Shown one piece after another: positions 24,198-32,752 of a stretch of 64,000 nucleotides of DNA. This DNA is from Nanobdellota archaeon (GTDB taxonomy: Archaea; Nanobdellota; Nanobdellia; Pacearchaeales; GW2011-AR1), in NCBI GenBank assembly GCA_021799535.1, contig JAJZAH010000005.1:1-64000 (forward strand), read 5' to 3'. Numbering within the stretch: position 1 is the first letter of the stretch; the number at the start of each line of letters is the position of its first letter. The notes below the pieces were generated by a model. The model saw only the letters and a list, made by a program, of their open reading frames with translations. It searched no databases and had not been told where the DNA came from. Position numbers and translations under genes: made by a program.

Positions 24198-24791
24198 TTA
24201 ACGCCCTCTTGAAGTTGCGTCATATCCTTTTCTTTCGGATTGTTTTTCTTTTTTCGGATTTGTCTTTGCAGTATGCTTCATTTCTTTTGCGCTCTCTTTT
24301 TCGAGTAGTTCTTCAGAGACCATTGAGGATTTTTCTTTTTCAGTTTCCTCTTCTTTTTTCTCGCTGTCTTTAACTGGTTCCTCCCTATTTTTCATAGTCT
24401 CCTTTGCTTTTTCCATGAGGGTCTTTTTCTTCTCCAGTTCCTCTTTTGCCTTTTCTTCTATCTTCTCCTCTCTTAATTTTTTGAATTTTATATTCTTCGG
24501 AAGGTCGGCGGAGTATACCCTCACTATATCGTCTTCCTTCACGGCTTTGACTTTTATCTTATGGACCGGATTTTTTATTCCCCTCATCCAAATCTGTTCA
24601 TTTAAGTAACTGTCTATCCTTATGCTGTTTAAGTCCCCTTCTCTCATCTTCATGTGTCTGAGTAGGAATTCTTTTATTGTCCTCACAGCTTTTGGAGTTT
24701 TTTTATACCTTGGGACAGGTCTGCATTTTTCTCTGAGGGGGATTATGTATTCTCTTTCAATTTTTTCCGCTTTTGTCTCTGCTTTTGCCAT
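24198..24791 (-). CDS. rpl31e: Ribosomal protein eL31 with long charged tail
   Basis: The product is 197 residues from ATG 24791; a TTG at 24800 is in frame but inside the eL39 gene. Residues 8-90 are eL31: EREYIIPLREKCRPVPRYKK, TPKAVRTIKEFLLRHMK, then IRIDSYLNEQIWMRGIKNPV and IVRVYSADLP. The remaining 100 residues are an almost uninterrupted Lys/Glu tail absent from ordinary eL31. It is the last gene of the eS19-hypothetical-eL39-eL31 operon. Confidence 0.88.
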   Translation of the reverse strand: MAKAETKAEKIEREYIIPLREKCRPVPRYKKTPKAVRTIKEFLLRHMKMREGDLNSIRIDSYLNEQIWMRGIKNPVHKIKVKAVKEDDIVRVYSADLPKNIKFKKLREEKIEEKAKEELEKKKTLMEKAKETMKNREEPVKDSEKKEEETEKEKSSMVSEELLEKESAKEMKHTAKTNPKKEKQSERKGYDATSRGR

Positions 24792-24792
24792 A

Positions 24793-24996
24793 TTATCCAA
24801 AGTGTGACTTTCTCCTTATTCCCGGTTTAACATGCAGTTTGGTCCTTCTCCATGATCTTTTTTGCCTTGTCATAGACGAAGGGTGTATCTTCTTTCCCGG
24901 CCCGTATCTTTTAAGAACTGCCCAAAATGGCGCCCACTTTGTTCTTCGACCCAGCTTCGAGAGTTTTTCCTTTTTTCCTTTATATTTAATCCCCAT
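24793..24996 (-). CDS. rpl39e: Ribosomal protein eL39
   Basis: A 67-residue basic protein. KGKKEKLSKLGRRTKWAPFW, then AVLKRYGP, and KRSWRRTKLHVKPGIR reproduce the eL39 plan (KxRLxK...PxW...K...WRRxxL). It is longer than the usual 50 residues by an insertion (GPGKKIHPSSMTRQ) and a C-terminal KPGIRRKSHFG. It lies one base before eL31 in the same operon. Confidence 0.8.
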   Translation of the reverse strand: MGIKYKGKKEKLSKLGRRTKWAPFWAVLKRYGPGKKIHPSSMTRQKRSWRRTKLHVKPGIRRKSHFG

Positions 24997-24997
24997 C

Positions 24998-25255
24998 TTA
25001 ATTTATTCTTTCCAATGTGACTCCCTTTTCTCCGATTAATTGATTGAATTTTTCCAGAAGTTTGCTTTTTTCTTTGAGGTCGACTCTCAGTATGTTTATG
25101 CTTGGGATGTATTTTATCTCTCTTCCGGCGGATTTATTAACGTAAATCGTGAACTCATACTTTTCATCATAATAGCTTTCAACAGTATCTTCACTACTCA
25201 ATTGACTGAATACACCTTCCATCTTATCCGCTCCTTCCGTGACTTTGTAGTCCAT
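24998..25255 (-). CDS. Hypothetical 85-residue protein in ribosomal operon
   Basis: It lies between eS19 and eL39, separated from each by a single base, so it is certainly cotranscribed. The chain has YYDEKYEFTIYVNKSAGREI, then YIPSINILRVDLKEKSKLLE, then a final helix. The family is not recognised. In related archaea PDCD5 often occupies this position, but this sequence does not look like PDCD5. Confidence 0.6.
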   Translation of the reverse strand: MDYKVTEGADKMEGVFSQLSSEDTVESYYDEKYEFTIYVNKSAGREIKYIPSINILRVDLKEKSKLLEKFNQLIGEKGVTLERIN

Positions 25256-25256
25256 C

Positions 25257-25682
25257 TTATTTTATCGCCTCCAGAAATTCCTTCCCTTTTTTTGTAAGCT
25301 GCCTTCCTGGTCTTCTGCTCCTGACATCCTTAATATTTTTTGCGATTTCTGTAAGTCCGGCTTTGTCCGATTGTTGCAGTATTGTCCTTATTATTTTCCC
25401 ACTGCCTCTCATGAACATTTCGGGTTTCATCCCCCTGTTTTTCTTGGACCCATACTTTGTCCTGAGTCTGTTCACACCGACGATCTTTTTCTTGTATATG
25501 TTCCTGAGGATGCTTGCCGCCCTTTTGTGCCAGAAATCCGGGTCATCTATTGGTCTTTCCTTTGATGGTCCAGATTTTACAAGCCTCGACCATTCAGGCT
25601 GTTTAAACTCGGGAATTTTTTTTAAAGCCTCAGCTAACTTTAGGTTATACTCTTGCGGACTCATTTCATATACTGATACCAT
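25257..25682 (-). CDS. rps19e: Ribosomal protein eS19
   Basis: A 141-residue small-subunit protein. FKQPEWSRLVKSGPSKERPI, DDPDFWHKRAASILRNIYKK, VGVNRLRTKYGSKKNRGMKP and the C-terminal RPGRQLTKKGKEFLEAI match archaeal eS19 throughout. It is the first gene of the eS19-eL39-eL31 operon. Confidence 0.93.
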   Translation of the reverse strand: MVSVYEMSPQEYNLKLAEALKKIPEFKQPEWSRLVKSGPSKERPIDDPDFWHKRAASILRNIYKKKIVGVNRLRTKYGSKKNRGMKPEMFMRGSGKIIRTILQQSDKAGLTEIAKNIKDVRSRRPGRQLTKKGKEFLEAIK

Positions 25683-25761
25683 TTTTCTATTCTCTCCTTG
25701 CGGAGATAGATTGGCCCGAAGGCCATTATTTTGAAAATATTGGGAAATGCTGGTTTATAAA

Positions 25762-26271
25762 TTATGCGATTTCCTTTTTCTGGTCAAACCGCTTCGCTGT
25801 GACGATTTTTTCATAGCCTTCTATCATGCTGACAATGGGTCTTACTTCTTTTATTGCTTCTTCGATTGTATAATCTCCATCCAATGAGAATACGCTTCTC
25901 CCGCCAACACCGTAGAAAAACCCTTTTTCATTTTTACAGTCCAGTCTAACATCGAAAAAATACGGGAAAAGTGAATTGAACAATGCTAAACTGGTAATTT
26001 TTTCCCCCATTCGAACGTAAAGATTCCCGTAACTGTGATGTTTGTATTTTCCAACATAGATATTCTCCGGAATTCCTTGTCCTGGAATCAGCTGTGTTTG
26101 GGCTATAAACCCAAGAAAATCTGTTTCTTTCATGAAAAATTGCCTTTGTGCTTCCAGAAGATTGTCTTCTTGAGGCCTTTTTGCAACAAACTTCCTGAAC
26201 ATCTCCCTTGCATTTTCGTTTGCAATTGCTCTGTTTTCTTCATCAGAGAGTATTCCCTCAATTCTTGTCAT
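25762..26271 (-). CDS. Hypothetical 169-residue protein
   Basis: I do not recognise the family. An N-terminal helical part (ENRAIANENAREMFRKFVAK) is followed by a predicted alpha/beta domain (YVGKYKHHSYGNLYVRMGEK, FFDVRLDCKNEKGFFYGVGG). It has no membrane or export signal. It is a single gene between eS19 and the acyltransferase. Confidence 0.5.
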   Translation of the reverse strand: MTRIEGILSDEENRAIANENAREMFRKFVAKRPQEDNLLEAQRQFFMKETDFLGFIAQTQLIPGQGIPENIYVGKYKHHSYGNLYVRMGEKITSLALFNSLFPYFFDVRLDCKNEKGFFYGVGGRSVFSLDGDYTIEEAIKEVRPIVSMIEGYEKIVTAKRFDQKKEIA

Positions 26272-26311
26272 GAATGAAATCCGGCAGGGTCATTAATAAA
26301 TATTATTATCT

Positions 26312-27235
26312 TTAATCGGTTATTTCTTTATATAAATTTCTTACGTCCTCCGTGGCAAACTTCACAAGTCCTCTATAATCCTGGTTTTTTATGAAACTTT
26401 CGAGGGGATAAGGCCTTCCGAAGTTCACATAAGCATCTGGTTTTGGGCGGAAAGGCTGTGTCGCAAAAGCAAAAAGGTCGAGCCCAAAATATAAGGGGAA
26501 AAACTTTTTTTTGAAAAATCTCACTGCTCCCGAAAACGGTCCTTCAATTGTTTGCGGCCTGTAGCTTACTGCTATATCTATCGCATAATCTTTTACGAGA
26601 TCTTTACTTTGTTCTGATAGCTCATGCAGATATTCTTTTATGTATCCGTGCTTCGGGGCCATCATTATCTTGCTGGAGTCATAGACTCTTCCGCCGTCCA
26701 AAAATATCATTATACTCCGGTCATCAGAGACGATCTCTTCTATGTCCTTTTTTAATTTTTTTCTTTCTCTTTCACCGAGATATCTTTTCATTATGTTTTC
26801 CCTGTCAACAAATATCGCTCCGGTATCTTTTGATATAAGTTCATTTGCAGGCCAATGATCCAGATTTTTCCCGGCTATTATAGCAGGGTGCGGGAGGGCA
26901 TTTTGGTTTATGAGATAAGGGATAAGGATATAGTCAAAATGGCTCAGATGGTTAGGGAGATATAACATTCTTTTGCCCTCAAGAAATTTGAGGTTTTCTC
27001 CGCCAAAAACTCTGAGTTTGTTTATGAATCTCCAAAGATGCTTCTTTCTTAAATCTCGTCCTATCTTGTCAATTCTTCCTTGGTTTATTCTCATCCTAGA
27101 ACTATTGTTTGGAAATTTAATAATTAATCGCTTCGCATTGGACTTAGTCCGAGCGCCCCGCTCATAAACGTTAACGGCAAAAATCTTTCCAATATTGACT
27201 TTAAAAATATCTCCGGTAAAAGTCAAGCCGACCAT
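26312..27235 (-). CDS. PlsC-like acyltransferase
   Basis: A 307-residue protein. LPNHLSHFDYILIPYLI near residue 93 is the NHxxxxD catalytic motif, GAIFVDRENIMKRY near 138 is block II, and IMIFLDGGRV near 175 stands where the (F)PEGTR block normally is, with the Glu replaced. Such enzymes transfer acyl groups to lysophospholipids in bacteria. Archaea build isoprenoid lipids, so the substrate is uncertain. Scattered basic residues suggest membrane-surface association. Confidence 0.7.
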   Translation of the reverse strand: MVGLTFTGDIFKVNIGKIFAVNVYERGARTKSNAKRLIIKFPNNSSRMRINQGRIDKIGRDLRKKHLWRFINKLRVFGGENLKFLEGKRMLYLPNHLSHFDYILIPYLINQNALPHPAIIAGKNLDHWPANELISKDTGAIFVDRENIMKRYLGERERKKLKKDIEEIVSDDRSIMIFLDGGRVYDSSKIMMAPKHGYIKEYLHELSEQSKDLVKDYAIDIAVSYRPQTIEGPFSGAVRFFKKKFFPLYFGLDLFAFATQPFRPKPDAYVNFGRPYPLESFIKNQDYRGLVKFATEDVRNLYKEITD

Positions 27236-27259
27236 TTATTCCGGTCAGGCAAAATGATT

Positions 27260-28423
27260 TCAATTCTTTTTTTTCAAGCCCTTTTCTATTTCGATAAGTC
27301 TCCTTATCTTCACTTCCCTTTCTTTTCCTGTTATGCCGCACTTTAAGAAATCGGCCCCGAATCCAAACGCCAAATCAGTGATTATGTCCTCTTTGGTTTC
27401 TCCGCTTCTATGGGAGAAGACTGTCTTTATCCCTTTGCTTTTCGCGAGTTCCACAACTCTTGATACTTCTATAAGGGATCCATTTTGGTTCGGCTTGACT
27501 ATAAGCGCGTTTATGGATTTCATCTCTATTGCTTTCTCTAGCCTTTTGTAATTCGTGACGGTAAGATCATCGCCGACAATGAGTGTATTGGGGAACTCTT
27601 TAAGCAATTTGGCGAAACTTTCAAAATCTTCCTCATCAAAAGGATCTTCCACGTAAAGCATGCTGAAATTCTTTAGCAGATTTTTCATATACATGATCTG
27701 CTCTTCAGGAGTCCTGTCAAGCTGTGGGTTTTTGTAGTGGTATTTTTTCCTTTTGTAAAAAGATGAAGCGGCAGCGTCGATTCCGAACGGTATACCAAGC
27801 TCGGACAGGATTTCAAGGACCTCTTTTTCATTCAGTGAAGTCACCCATGCATTCTCATCATTCTTCTTCTCAGAAAACTTTTGGTCTTTTGCCTTTAGTA
27901 TCTGCTTTTCCTTTTCTTTTGATTCGAGATTTACTCTGAAATTCTCATGCGGAGATCCGGTATCCGGAATAAGGAGGAATTCCTGAAAATCTGGCTTCTT
28001 TGCCGTTTCTGAATGAAGACCCCCTCCTATAGAATTCCCGACGAATCGGGGGAATTTTCTCTGGTTTGGATTTATAAGCTCCCATATTTCTTTTTTCTGC
28101 TCTTTTGATATTGCCTTAAGTACAGCGGATTCAAATGCGAAAAGGGTATTCGCGCCTATGTGCCCTTTGACTGTATCTTCAAGCCTCATAAGGTCATCAA
28201 ACTTCTCGAAATATTCTTCTGAAAAATAATCCGATATCTTTTCAAGGGCTTCTATATCCTTTGTGATGGATTTTATGTAAGGTTTTGCCTCATATTTCCC
28301 TTTTGATTTTCCGTTTGGCGCTGAAGCGCTGAACTTTCCGGCATCAGTTTTTATAGAAACTTCTATCGTCTGGTCTCCGCGAGAATCCTTTATGATTTTT
28401 CCTTCGACCCCTTTTATAAGCAT
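27260..28423 (-). CDS. eno: Enolase (divergent)
   Basis: A 387-residue protein, shorter than the 410-430 usual for enolase. IIKDSRGDQTIEVSI at the N-terminus, VKGHIGANTLFAFESA, FVGNSIGGGLHS, YVEDPFDEEDFESF, LIVGDDLTVTN and FSHRSGETKEDIITDLAFGF follow the enolase order with the metal-binding Glu and Asp in place. KPNQNGS replaces the usual KxNQIGT. It converts 2-phosphoglycerate to phosphoenolpyruvate. It lies downstream of RpoK and the exosome genes in the same direction. Confidence 0.88.
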   Translation of the reverse strand: MLIKGVEGKIIKDSRGDQTIEVSIKTDAGKFSASAPNGKSKGKYEAKPYIKSITKDIEALEKISDYFSEEYFEKFDDLMRLEDTVKGHIGANTLFAFESAVLKAISKEQKKEIWELINPNQRKFPRFVGNSIGGGLHSETAKKPDFQEFLLIPDTGSPHENFRVNLESKEKEKQILKAKDQKFSEKKNDENAWVTSLNEKEVLEILSELGIPFGIDAAASSFYKRKKYHYKNPQLDRTPEEQIMYMKNLLKNFSMLYVEDPFDEEDFESFAKLLKEFPNTLIVGDDLTVTNYKRLEKAIEMKSINALIVKPNQNGSLIEVSRVVELAKSKGIKTVFSHRSGETKEDIITDLAFGFGADFLKCGITGKEREVKIRRLIEIEKGLKKKN

Positions 28424-28481
28424 GAACTAAAAAAAGCAGAAGACATTAATAAATGTTTAGAATTATCCGGGACTTGACCCC

Positions 28482-28877
28482 TTAATCTTCACCAAGATCG
28501 TCGCCTGCGCCTTCAGATCCTGCACCATTATCATCCATTTCTTCGTCGTCAGGTTGGGCGAGTTCCATGATTTCACCTTCTTCAATTATCTCTTTTTCTA
28601 GCCTCTCTTCGCTTTCTTCTTTTCTTTCGTCGTTCACTTGGGGGACCTTAAGCCTTTTGAGGGCACCTTCTTTCTTTTTTGGCATTGGTTTATGGACTGA
28701 AATAGGAAGTACATCGGACTCAAACTCGATTTCCGCTATTTTCAGGGCGTCGAAGTTTATCTTTTCAAGATCTTCGGTTTTTATTTTTATCAAGAGCGGC
28801 GCATTCATTGCAATCTGGAGCGCTCTCGCACCAAGTATCCTTGCTCTCTCGTATTTTGTGAAGATCTCTTTTGGCAT
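28482..28877 (-). CDS. rpoK: RNA polymerase subunit K (omega/Rpb6 homologue) with acidic tail
   Basis: A 131-residue protein. FTKYERARILGARALQIAMN, APLLIKIK, then ALKIAEIEFESDVLPISVHK and PMPKKK are the RpoK core (residues 6-70). About 60 acidic residues follow, absent from most RpoK proteins. The subunit aids assembly of the polymerase. It lies 31 bases after Rrp42. Confidence 0.88.
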   Translation of the reverse strand: MPKEIFTKYERARILGARALQIAMNAPLLIKIKTEDLEKINFDALKIAEIEFESDVLPISVHKPMPKKKEGALKRLKVPQVNDERKEESEERLEKEIIEEGEIMELAQPDDEEMDDNGAGSEGAGDDLGED

Positions 28878-28908
28878 GTTAATACTAATTTTTTTATGTT
28901 TTAAAAGT

Positions 28909-29736
28909 TTACTTTAGGTTGTCTTCGATTTTTTTAAGGATTTTTTTTGATGCTTCTTCGGATATCTCAAATATATTTTTCATCTCCTCGACGTCAAGTT
29001 CTTTTGACTCACTTTTTTGCAGCGAAGATATTTCTCCTTTATTATTGGTCAGGGTGACTCTACACTCACTTAAGTCTTCTTCCTGCCTTGTAGGATCAAC
29101 TATCAGAGATTCCCCTATCTTATGAACACTCACAGCTATCGGAAAACTTTCCGTCAAAGGGATGTTATTCTCACTTAGCTCCCCATAAACTACCTTCCCG
29201 CTTTCTTCATCATACTTTGGCATCTTTGCAATTTTTAGCGCCGCGACAGCCCCTATGGTTGCCGCATCCATAAGGTTTCCGTCGTCATTTATTGAGTATA
29301 TGTCTACAAATACAGTCCATACTTTTTCTCCTTCTTTTATGCAGAGTTTTTCAAGATTTATGAACTTAGATTCTCTTATGCCCCTATCGGTAACTCTTCC
29401 AAGTTCTATTGCATCGAATTTAGGGGGTCCAGCCTCAAACCTCTGGGAACTCAATGGTAGCATCTCGGCTGTCACCATAAGATTTCCTTTGTTTGGTGAG
29501 TCGGCATATGGGGCTGATACATCCAGTTTGACCCCAACGACCATTTCAGTTTTCCCTATCTTTACTTTTACTGAGCCTTCAGACTTTTTAGATATATTCT
29601 TTTCAATTGTGATTTTTCTGAAATCGAGCAGGCTTCTCCCATCAAATCTTTTTCCTTCCCTCAGGTATTTTTTTATCCTTTCTCCTGTTGGTTCTGGTGT
29701 AGTCATCACTTTGTCCATTTTATTTACCCCCCTCAA
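28909..29736 (-). CDS. rrp42: Exosome subunit Rrp42
   Basis: A 275-residue RNase PH-fold subunit without catalytic residues, forming the hexameric ring with Rrp41. GKRFDGRSLLDFRKITIEKN, VKIGKTEMVVGVKLDVSAPY, ELGRVTDRGIRESKFINLEK, VFVDIYSINDDGNLMDAATI and FPIAVSVHKIGESLIVDPT match archaeal Rrp42. Its start overlaps the Rrp41 gene by 17 bases. Confidence 0.93.
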   Translation of the reverse strand: MRGVNKMDKVMTTPEPTGERIKKYLREGKRFDGRSLLDFRKITIEKNISKKSEGSVKVKIGKTEMVVGVKLDVSAPYADSPNKGNLMVTAEMLPLSSQRFEAGPPKFDAIELGRVTDRGIRESKFINLEKLCIKEGEKVWTVFVDIYSINDDGNLMDAATIGAVAALKIAKMPKYDEESGKVVYGELSENNIPLTESFPIAVSVHKIGESLIVDPTRQEEDLSECRVTLTNNKGEISSLQKSESKELDVEEMKNIFEISEEASKKILKKIEDNLK

Positions 29737-30433
29737 AGTCTACAGCATCTTTTAATGCTTTCTTTTGTATTTCATATATTTTTGCGCATGCTCCTTTTGC
29801 GAGATCGACAGCGTCTTTGAGCTGTTCTGCACTTATTTTTCCGTCGAGCTGCATATGGGTTATCTTCCCGCTGTGTGTCATCGATATAGGTATGTCTGTT
29901 GGCCCTTCACCCTCCTCAAAATCTTCCTCTTCTTTTGTCAGGTCCACTACCAGCGTTTTGTCAAGTTTCCCTACTGCAATCGAAGAAACCATGTCTTTCA
30001 TAGGGACTCCAGCGTGGGCAAGCGCAAGTGAAGCTGCATTTATCCCTGCACATCTGGTTCCTGCGTCAGCTTGTATTATATCTATGAAGACATCAATCAC
30101 TTGATTTGGGTATTTGTCAAGAATAAGAACTGGCTCAAGCGCCCATTTTGTTATCTCGCTTATCTCCATCGCTCTTCTGTTTTTACCAGGTTTTATTCTC
30201 TCTGAAACCGAAAAACTAAGCATATTGTAATCACATCTTAACTGCCCTCTTGAAGGATCCTGCTGATGCTGTGGGTGCATTTTTTTTGGTCCGTAAACAG
30301 CTGCTATAGCGATAGTGTCTCCAGATCTGTACATCGCGCTTCCGTCAGCGTTTGGGACTACTCCCACTTTTGCTTCTATCTGCCTTAGTTCGTCTATAGC
30401 CCTTCCGTCTCCCCTTTTGAATTTCTCAGTCAT
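29720..30433 (-). CDS. rrp41: Exosome subunit Rrp41 (catalytic)
   Basis: A 237-residue RNase PH-fold phosphorolytic 3'-5' exoribonuclease. GDGRAIDELRQIEAKVG, GDTIAIAAVYGPKKMHPQHQ, LRCDYNMLSFSVSERIKPG, IQADAGTRCAGINAASLALA and the GPTDIPISM segment holding the catalytic Asp are all present. It overlaps Rrp4 by four bases and Rrp42 by 17. Confidence 0.94.
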   Translation of the reverse strand: MTEKFKRGDGRAIDELRQIEAKVGVVPNADGSAMYRSGDTIAIAAVYGPKKMHPQHQQDPSRGQLRCDYNMLSFSVSERIKPGKNRRAMEISEITKWALEPVLILDKYPNQVIDVFIDIIQADAGTRCAGINAASLALAHAGVPMKDMVSSIAVGKLDKTLVVDLTKEEEDFEEGEGPTDIPISMTHSGKITHMQLDGKISAEQLKDAVDLAKGACAKIYEIQKKALKDAVDFEGGK

Positions 30434-31131
30434 TTTTTATTCTCCTCGATGAATTTTGTCACTTTCTCAGTGAGGCCGCTTATAAAAGGTTTTTCGGTTA
30501 TGAAGTCCACAACCTTTTTGGCGAAAATTTCAATGCCAATGTTTTCCCCTTCTATAACCACAAATCCGTTCTGTGCAATGTCTATATTGCATCCTGTCCC
30601 TTCTTTTATTATTTTTATCATGCTGCCTTCTTTTCCTATCACTCTTGGGACTGTGTTTGGATTTATTTTAAAAATTATGCCTTCACTGATTTTTCCAAGC
30701 CCCCTTGACTTTATTGACAAGTCTATCCCTCTTTTTCCAATTGACCATATCTTGGCTATGACCATATCGTCTATTTTGAACACTTCTTCCATTGCATCCT
30801 TGTTCACATATCTTGGGACCTCGTTTATTGAAAGGAATGCGCTTTCCGCACAGCCTATGTCGACTATCCACCCGTTCTGGGTTATGTTCTCGATCTTTCC
30901 GACGACAACATTTCCTCTTCGTGGAGCATAAACTCCAGATAGCGCAATTACTTTCACAAGATTGTTCTGCTCTTCAGCAAGGCCATATCTTAATGAGACA
31001 ACTTTTCCGTCTCTTTTTTCAGTGTTCTCTCCAGGGAGATAATCTTCACCTTCAACGATGACTTCCCCAGGTATTACTACTTTTCTTTCCATCTTATTTG
31101 TTTGTTTAAACCATTTAAAAACATTTTGCAA
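30430..31131 (-). CDS. rrp4: Exosome cap subunit Rrp4
   Basis: A 233-residue RNA-binding cap protein. An N-terminal GEVIVEGEDYLPGENT domain leads to an S1 domain (GNVVVGKIENITQNGWIVDI) and a KH domain whose GxxG loop is in VPRVIGKEGSMIKIIKEGTG. It threads RNA into the Rrp41/42 ring. It lies just after SBDS. Confidence 0.93.
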   Translation of the reverse strand: MQNVFKWFKQTNKMERKVVIPGEVIVEGEDYLPGENTEKRDGKVVSLRYGLAEEQNNLVKVIALSGVYAPRRGNVVVGKIENITQNGWIVDIGCAESAFLSINEVPRYVNKDAMEEVFKIDDMVIAKIWSIGKRGIDLSIKSRGLGKISEGIIFKINPNTVPRVIGKEGSMIKIIKEGTGCNIDIAQNGFVVIEGENIGIEIFAKKVVDFITEKPFISGLTEKVTKFIEENKK

Positions 31132-31154
31132 ACCCTAATCCGGCTGTTCCCATT

Positions 31155-31826
31155 TTATTCTGTTATATCTTCAGTAAGGGCCGAACCATGGGTCATAGAA
31201 TTAAGCTTATCATAAAACTCAAGAGTGATTCCCGCAGGGATCTTGACGATAACCTCTAAGCTTCCATCATTCAGCCAATTTTCCTTTTCTCTGTATTGTG
31301 AAAGAAGTCCGTAGACTTTGCCCGTCTGCACCGCAGGGACAGTTATTTTTATTTTCCTTGTCTCGATTTTTATTGGTATTACTAGGCTTATCTTGTCAAT
31401 TATCTCTTTTGTCTGTGATTCTATGGGGGTGTTTTTTATGACAAGTCTGGACTCTTCAATTGCAGTCTTTATTCTTTCTGGGGTCAGTGGGTTGCCGGTT
31501 CTCGGGTCAACTGCATTTTTAGAGAGGAAATCCACGACCTGCTTTATCTTCCTGTCACTTTCCCCCTCCCTGTGTGCCTGATCATTCTCCAGCTCTCCTT
31601 TTTTTACAATCTCTTTGGCGATTACGTTTGAATCAGTCGTCCCGAACGCTATCTCAAGGTCGTTTTTAGCAGCTACATCCCCCCTTTTTATATTCTCGAA
31701 GATTTTGTCTGTTAAGGGGACAAGGTAATCTGATTCGCCTTTCTTGAACTTCAGGGCTTCGTCAAGATCAACTAAAACTTCAAAATGCAGCGATCCTTTT
31801 TTTATCCTCGCAACTGTTTCAGTCAT
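31155..31826 (-). CDS. Ribosome maturation protein SBDS/Sdo1
   Basis: A 223-residue protein. ARIKKGSLHFEVLVDLDEAL, FGTTDSNVIAKEIVKKGELE, VDPRTGNPLTPERIKTAIEE and the C-terminal LSQYREKENWLNDGSLEVIV match the three-domain SBDS family. It releases the anti-association factor from the large ribosomal subunit. It lies between PsmA and Rrp4, the conserved archaeal order. Confidence 0.92.
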   Translation of the reverse strand: MTETVARIKKGSLHFEVLVDLDEALKFKKGESDYLVPLTDKIFENIKRGDVAAKNDLEIAFGTTDSNVIAKEIVKKGELENDQAHREGESDRKIKQVVDFLSKNAVDPRTGNPLTPERIKTAIEESRLVIKNTPIESQTKEIIDKISLVIPIKIETRKIKITVPAVQTGKVYGLLSQYREKENWLNDGSLEVIVKIPAGITLEFYDKLNSMTHGSALTEDITE

Positions 31827-31827
31827 T

Positions 31828-32550
31828 TTATTTTAATTCAAGAATCTTTTTTCCTTCCATTCTTTTTATTTCTTCTTTACTGTTCTCTATGTACGCAAGC
31901 TCAAGCCTGTCAATCTTGAATTTGTCGCCTTTTACTTTTTTCATTGCATCAATCGCGGCTTCGACCCCTTTTTTGATTGTGAACTCCTTTTTGTATCTCT
32001 CTCTCAATATATCTTTTATCGCAGAATCATCTTCACCTATCGCATTAGCGTAATACTCGTAATAATTTCCAGTTATGTCGCTTGTGTAGAGCCTTCCCTT
32101 CTTGTCTTGTACCCCCCCAATCATAACAGACACTCCGAATGGTCTTGCGCCCCCGTATTGGGTAAACTGTTGTTTCAGATTTGCAATCTCTTTTATCACC
32201 AATTCCGGTTCTATAGGAGAGTCATAAGTTACTCTGTTCTGTTGTGAAAGGAGCTGGACTTTATCTATGAGAACCCTTGCGTCAGCCATTAACCCTGCGA
32301 CGCTTGATATTATATGAGTGTCTATTTCGTAGACCTTCTGAGCTGAGTCCGGCGCTATAAGGACGTCTTCATTTCTTTTATCAGCGAGTATGAACACGCC
32401 GTCCGAGCAGACCATTCCTATGCTTGAACTTCCGAGCCTGACAGTCTTTTCGGCATATTCTACTTGAAGGAGATGCCCTTCTGGTGAGAACATAGTCGCT
32501 GCCCTGTCATAACCCATTTGCTGATGTTGCATATCAATTGGCATTTCCAT
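31828..32550 (-). CDS. psmA: Proteasome alpha subunit
   Basis: A 240-residue outer-ring subunit of the 20S proteasome. GYDRAATMFSPEGHLLQVEY is the alpha-type N-terminal gate and H0 helix, followed by SDGVFILADKRNEDVL, SSVAGLMADARVLIDKVQLL, GGARPFGVSVMIGG and DITGNYYEYYANAIGEDDSA. No beta subunit gene lies in the window. It opens the PsmA-SBDS-exosome operon. Confidence 0.94.
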   Translation of the reverse strand: MEMPIDMQHQQMGYDRAATMFSPEGHLLQVEYAEKTVRLGSSSIGMVCSDGVFILADKRNEDVLIAPDSAQKVYEIDTHIISSVAGLMADARVLIDKVQLLSQQNRVTYDSPIEPELVIKEIANLKQQFTQYGGARPFGVSVMIGGVQDKKGRLYTSDITGNYYEYYANAIGEDDSAIKDILRERYKKEFTIKKGVEAAIDAMKKVKGDKFKIDRLELAYIENSKEEIKRMEGKKILELK

Positions 32551-32718
32551 TTTAGAATTTCCTGTATAATTTGTAAGCCCATTCCATTTAAAAGGTTTTT
32601 GGACAAAAGATTGATTTTTTTTGCAAAACGTTTTTTGGCGTTTTTAAGGCTTTTTTGGCCTGTTTTTTGCGTTTTCCCTCGATAAAACCGGAGCCGAAAG
32701 CTTTATAAACCAATTTCC

Positions 32719-32727
32719 TTTATAAAT
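32719..32727 (+). promoter_or_regulatory. TATA box of the TFB gene
   Basis: tttataaat lies about 30 bases before ATG 32753. A second box, ctttataaac at 32701-32710, lies about 22 bases before an alternative in-frame ATG at 32726. Two promoter/start pairs are therefore possible. Confidence 0.45.
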
Positions 32728-32752
32728 GTTACGTAAAAAATTAAGTTCTAAA

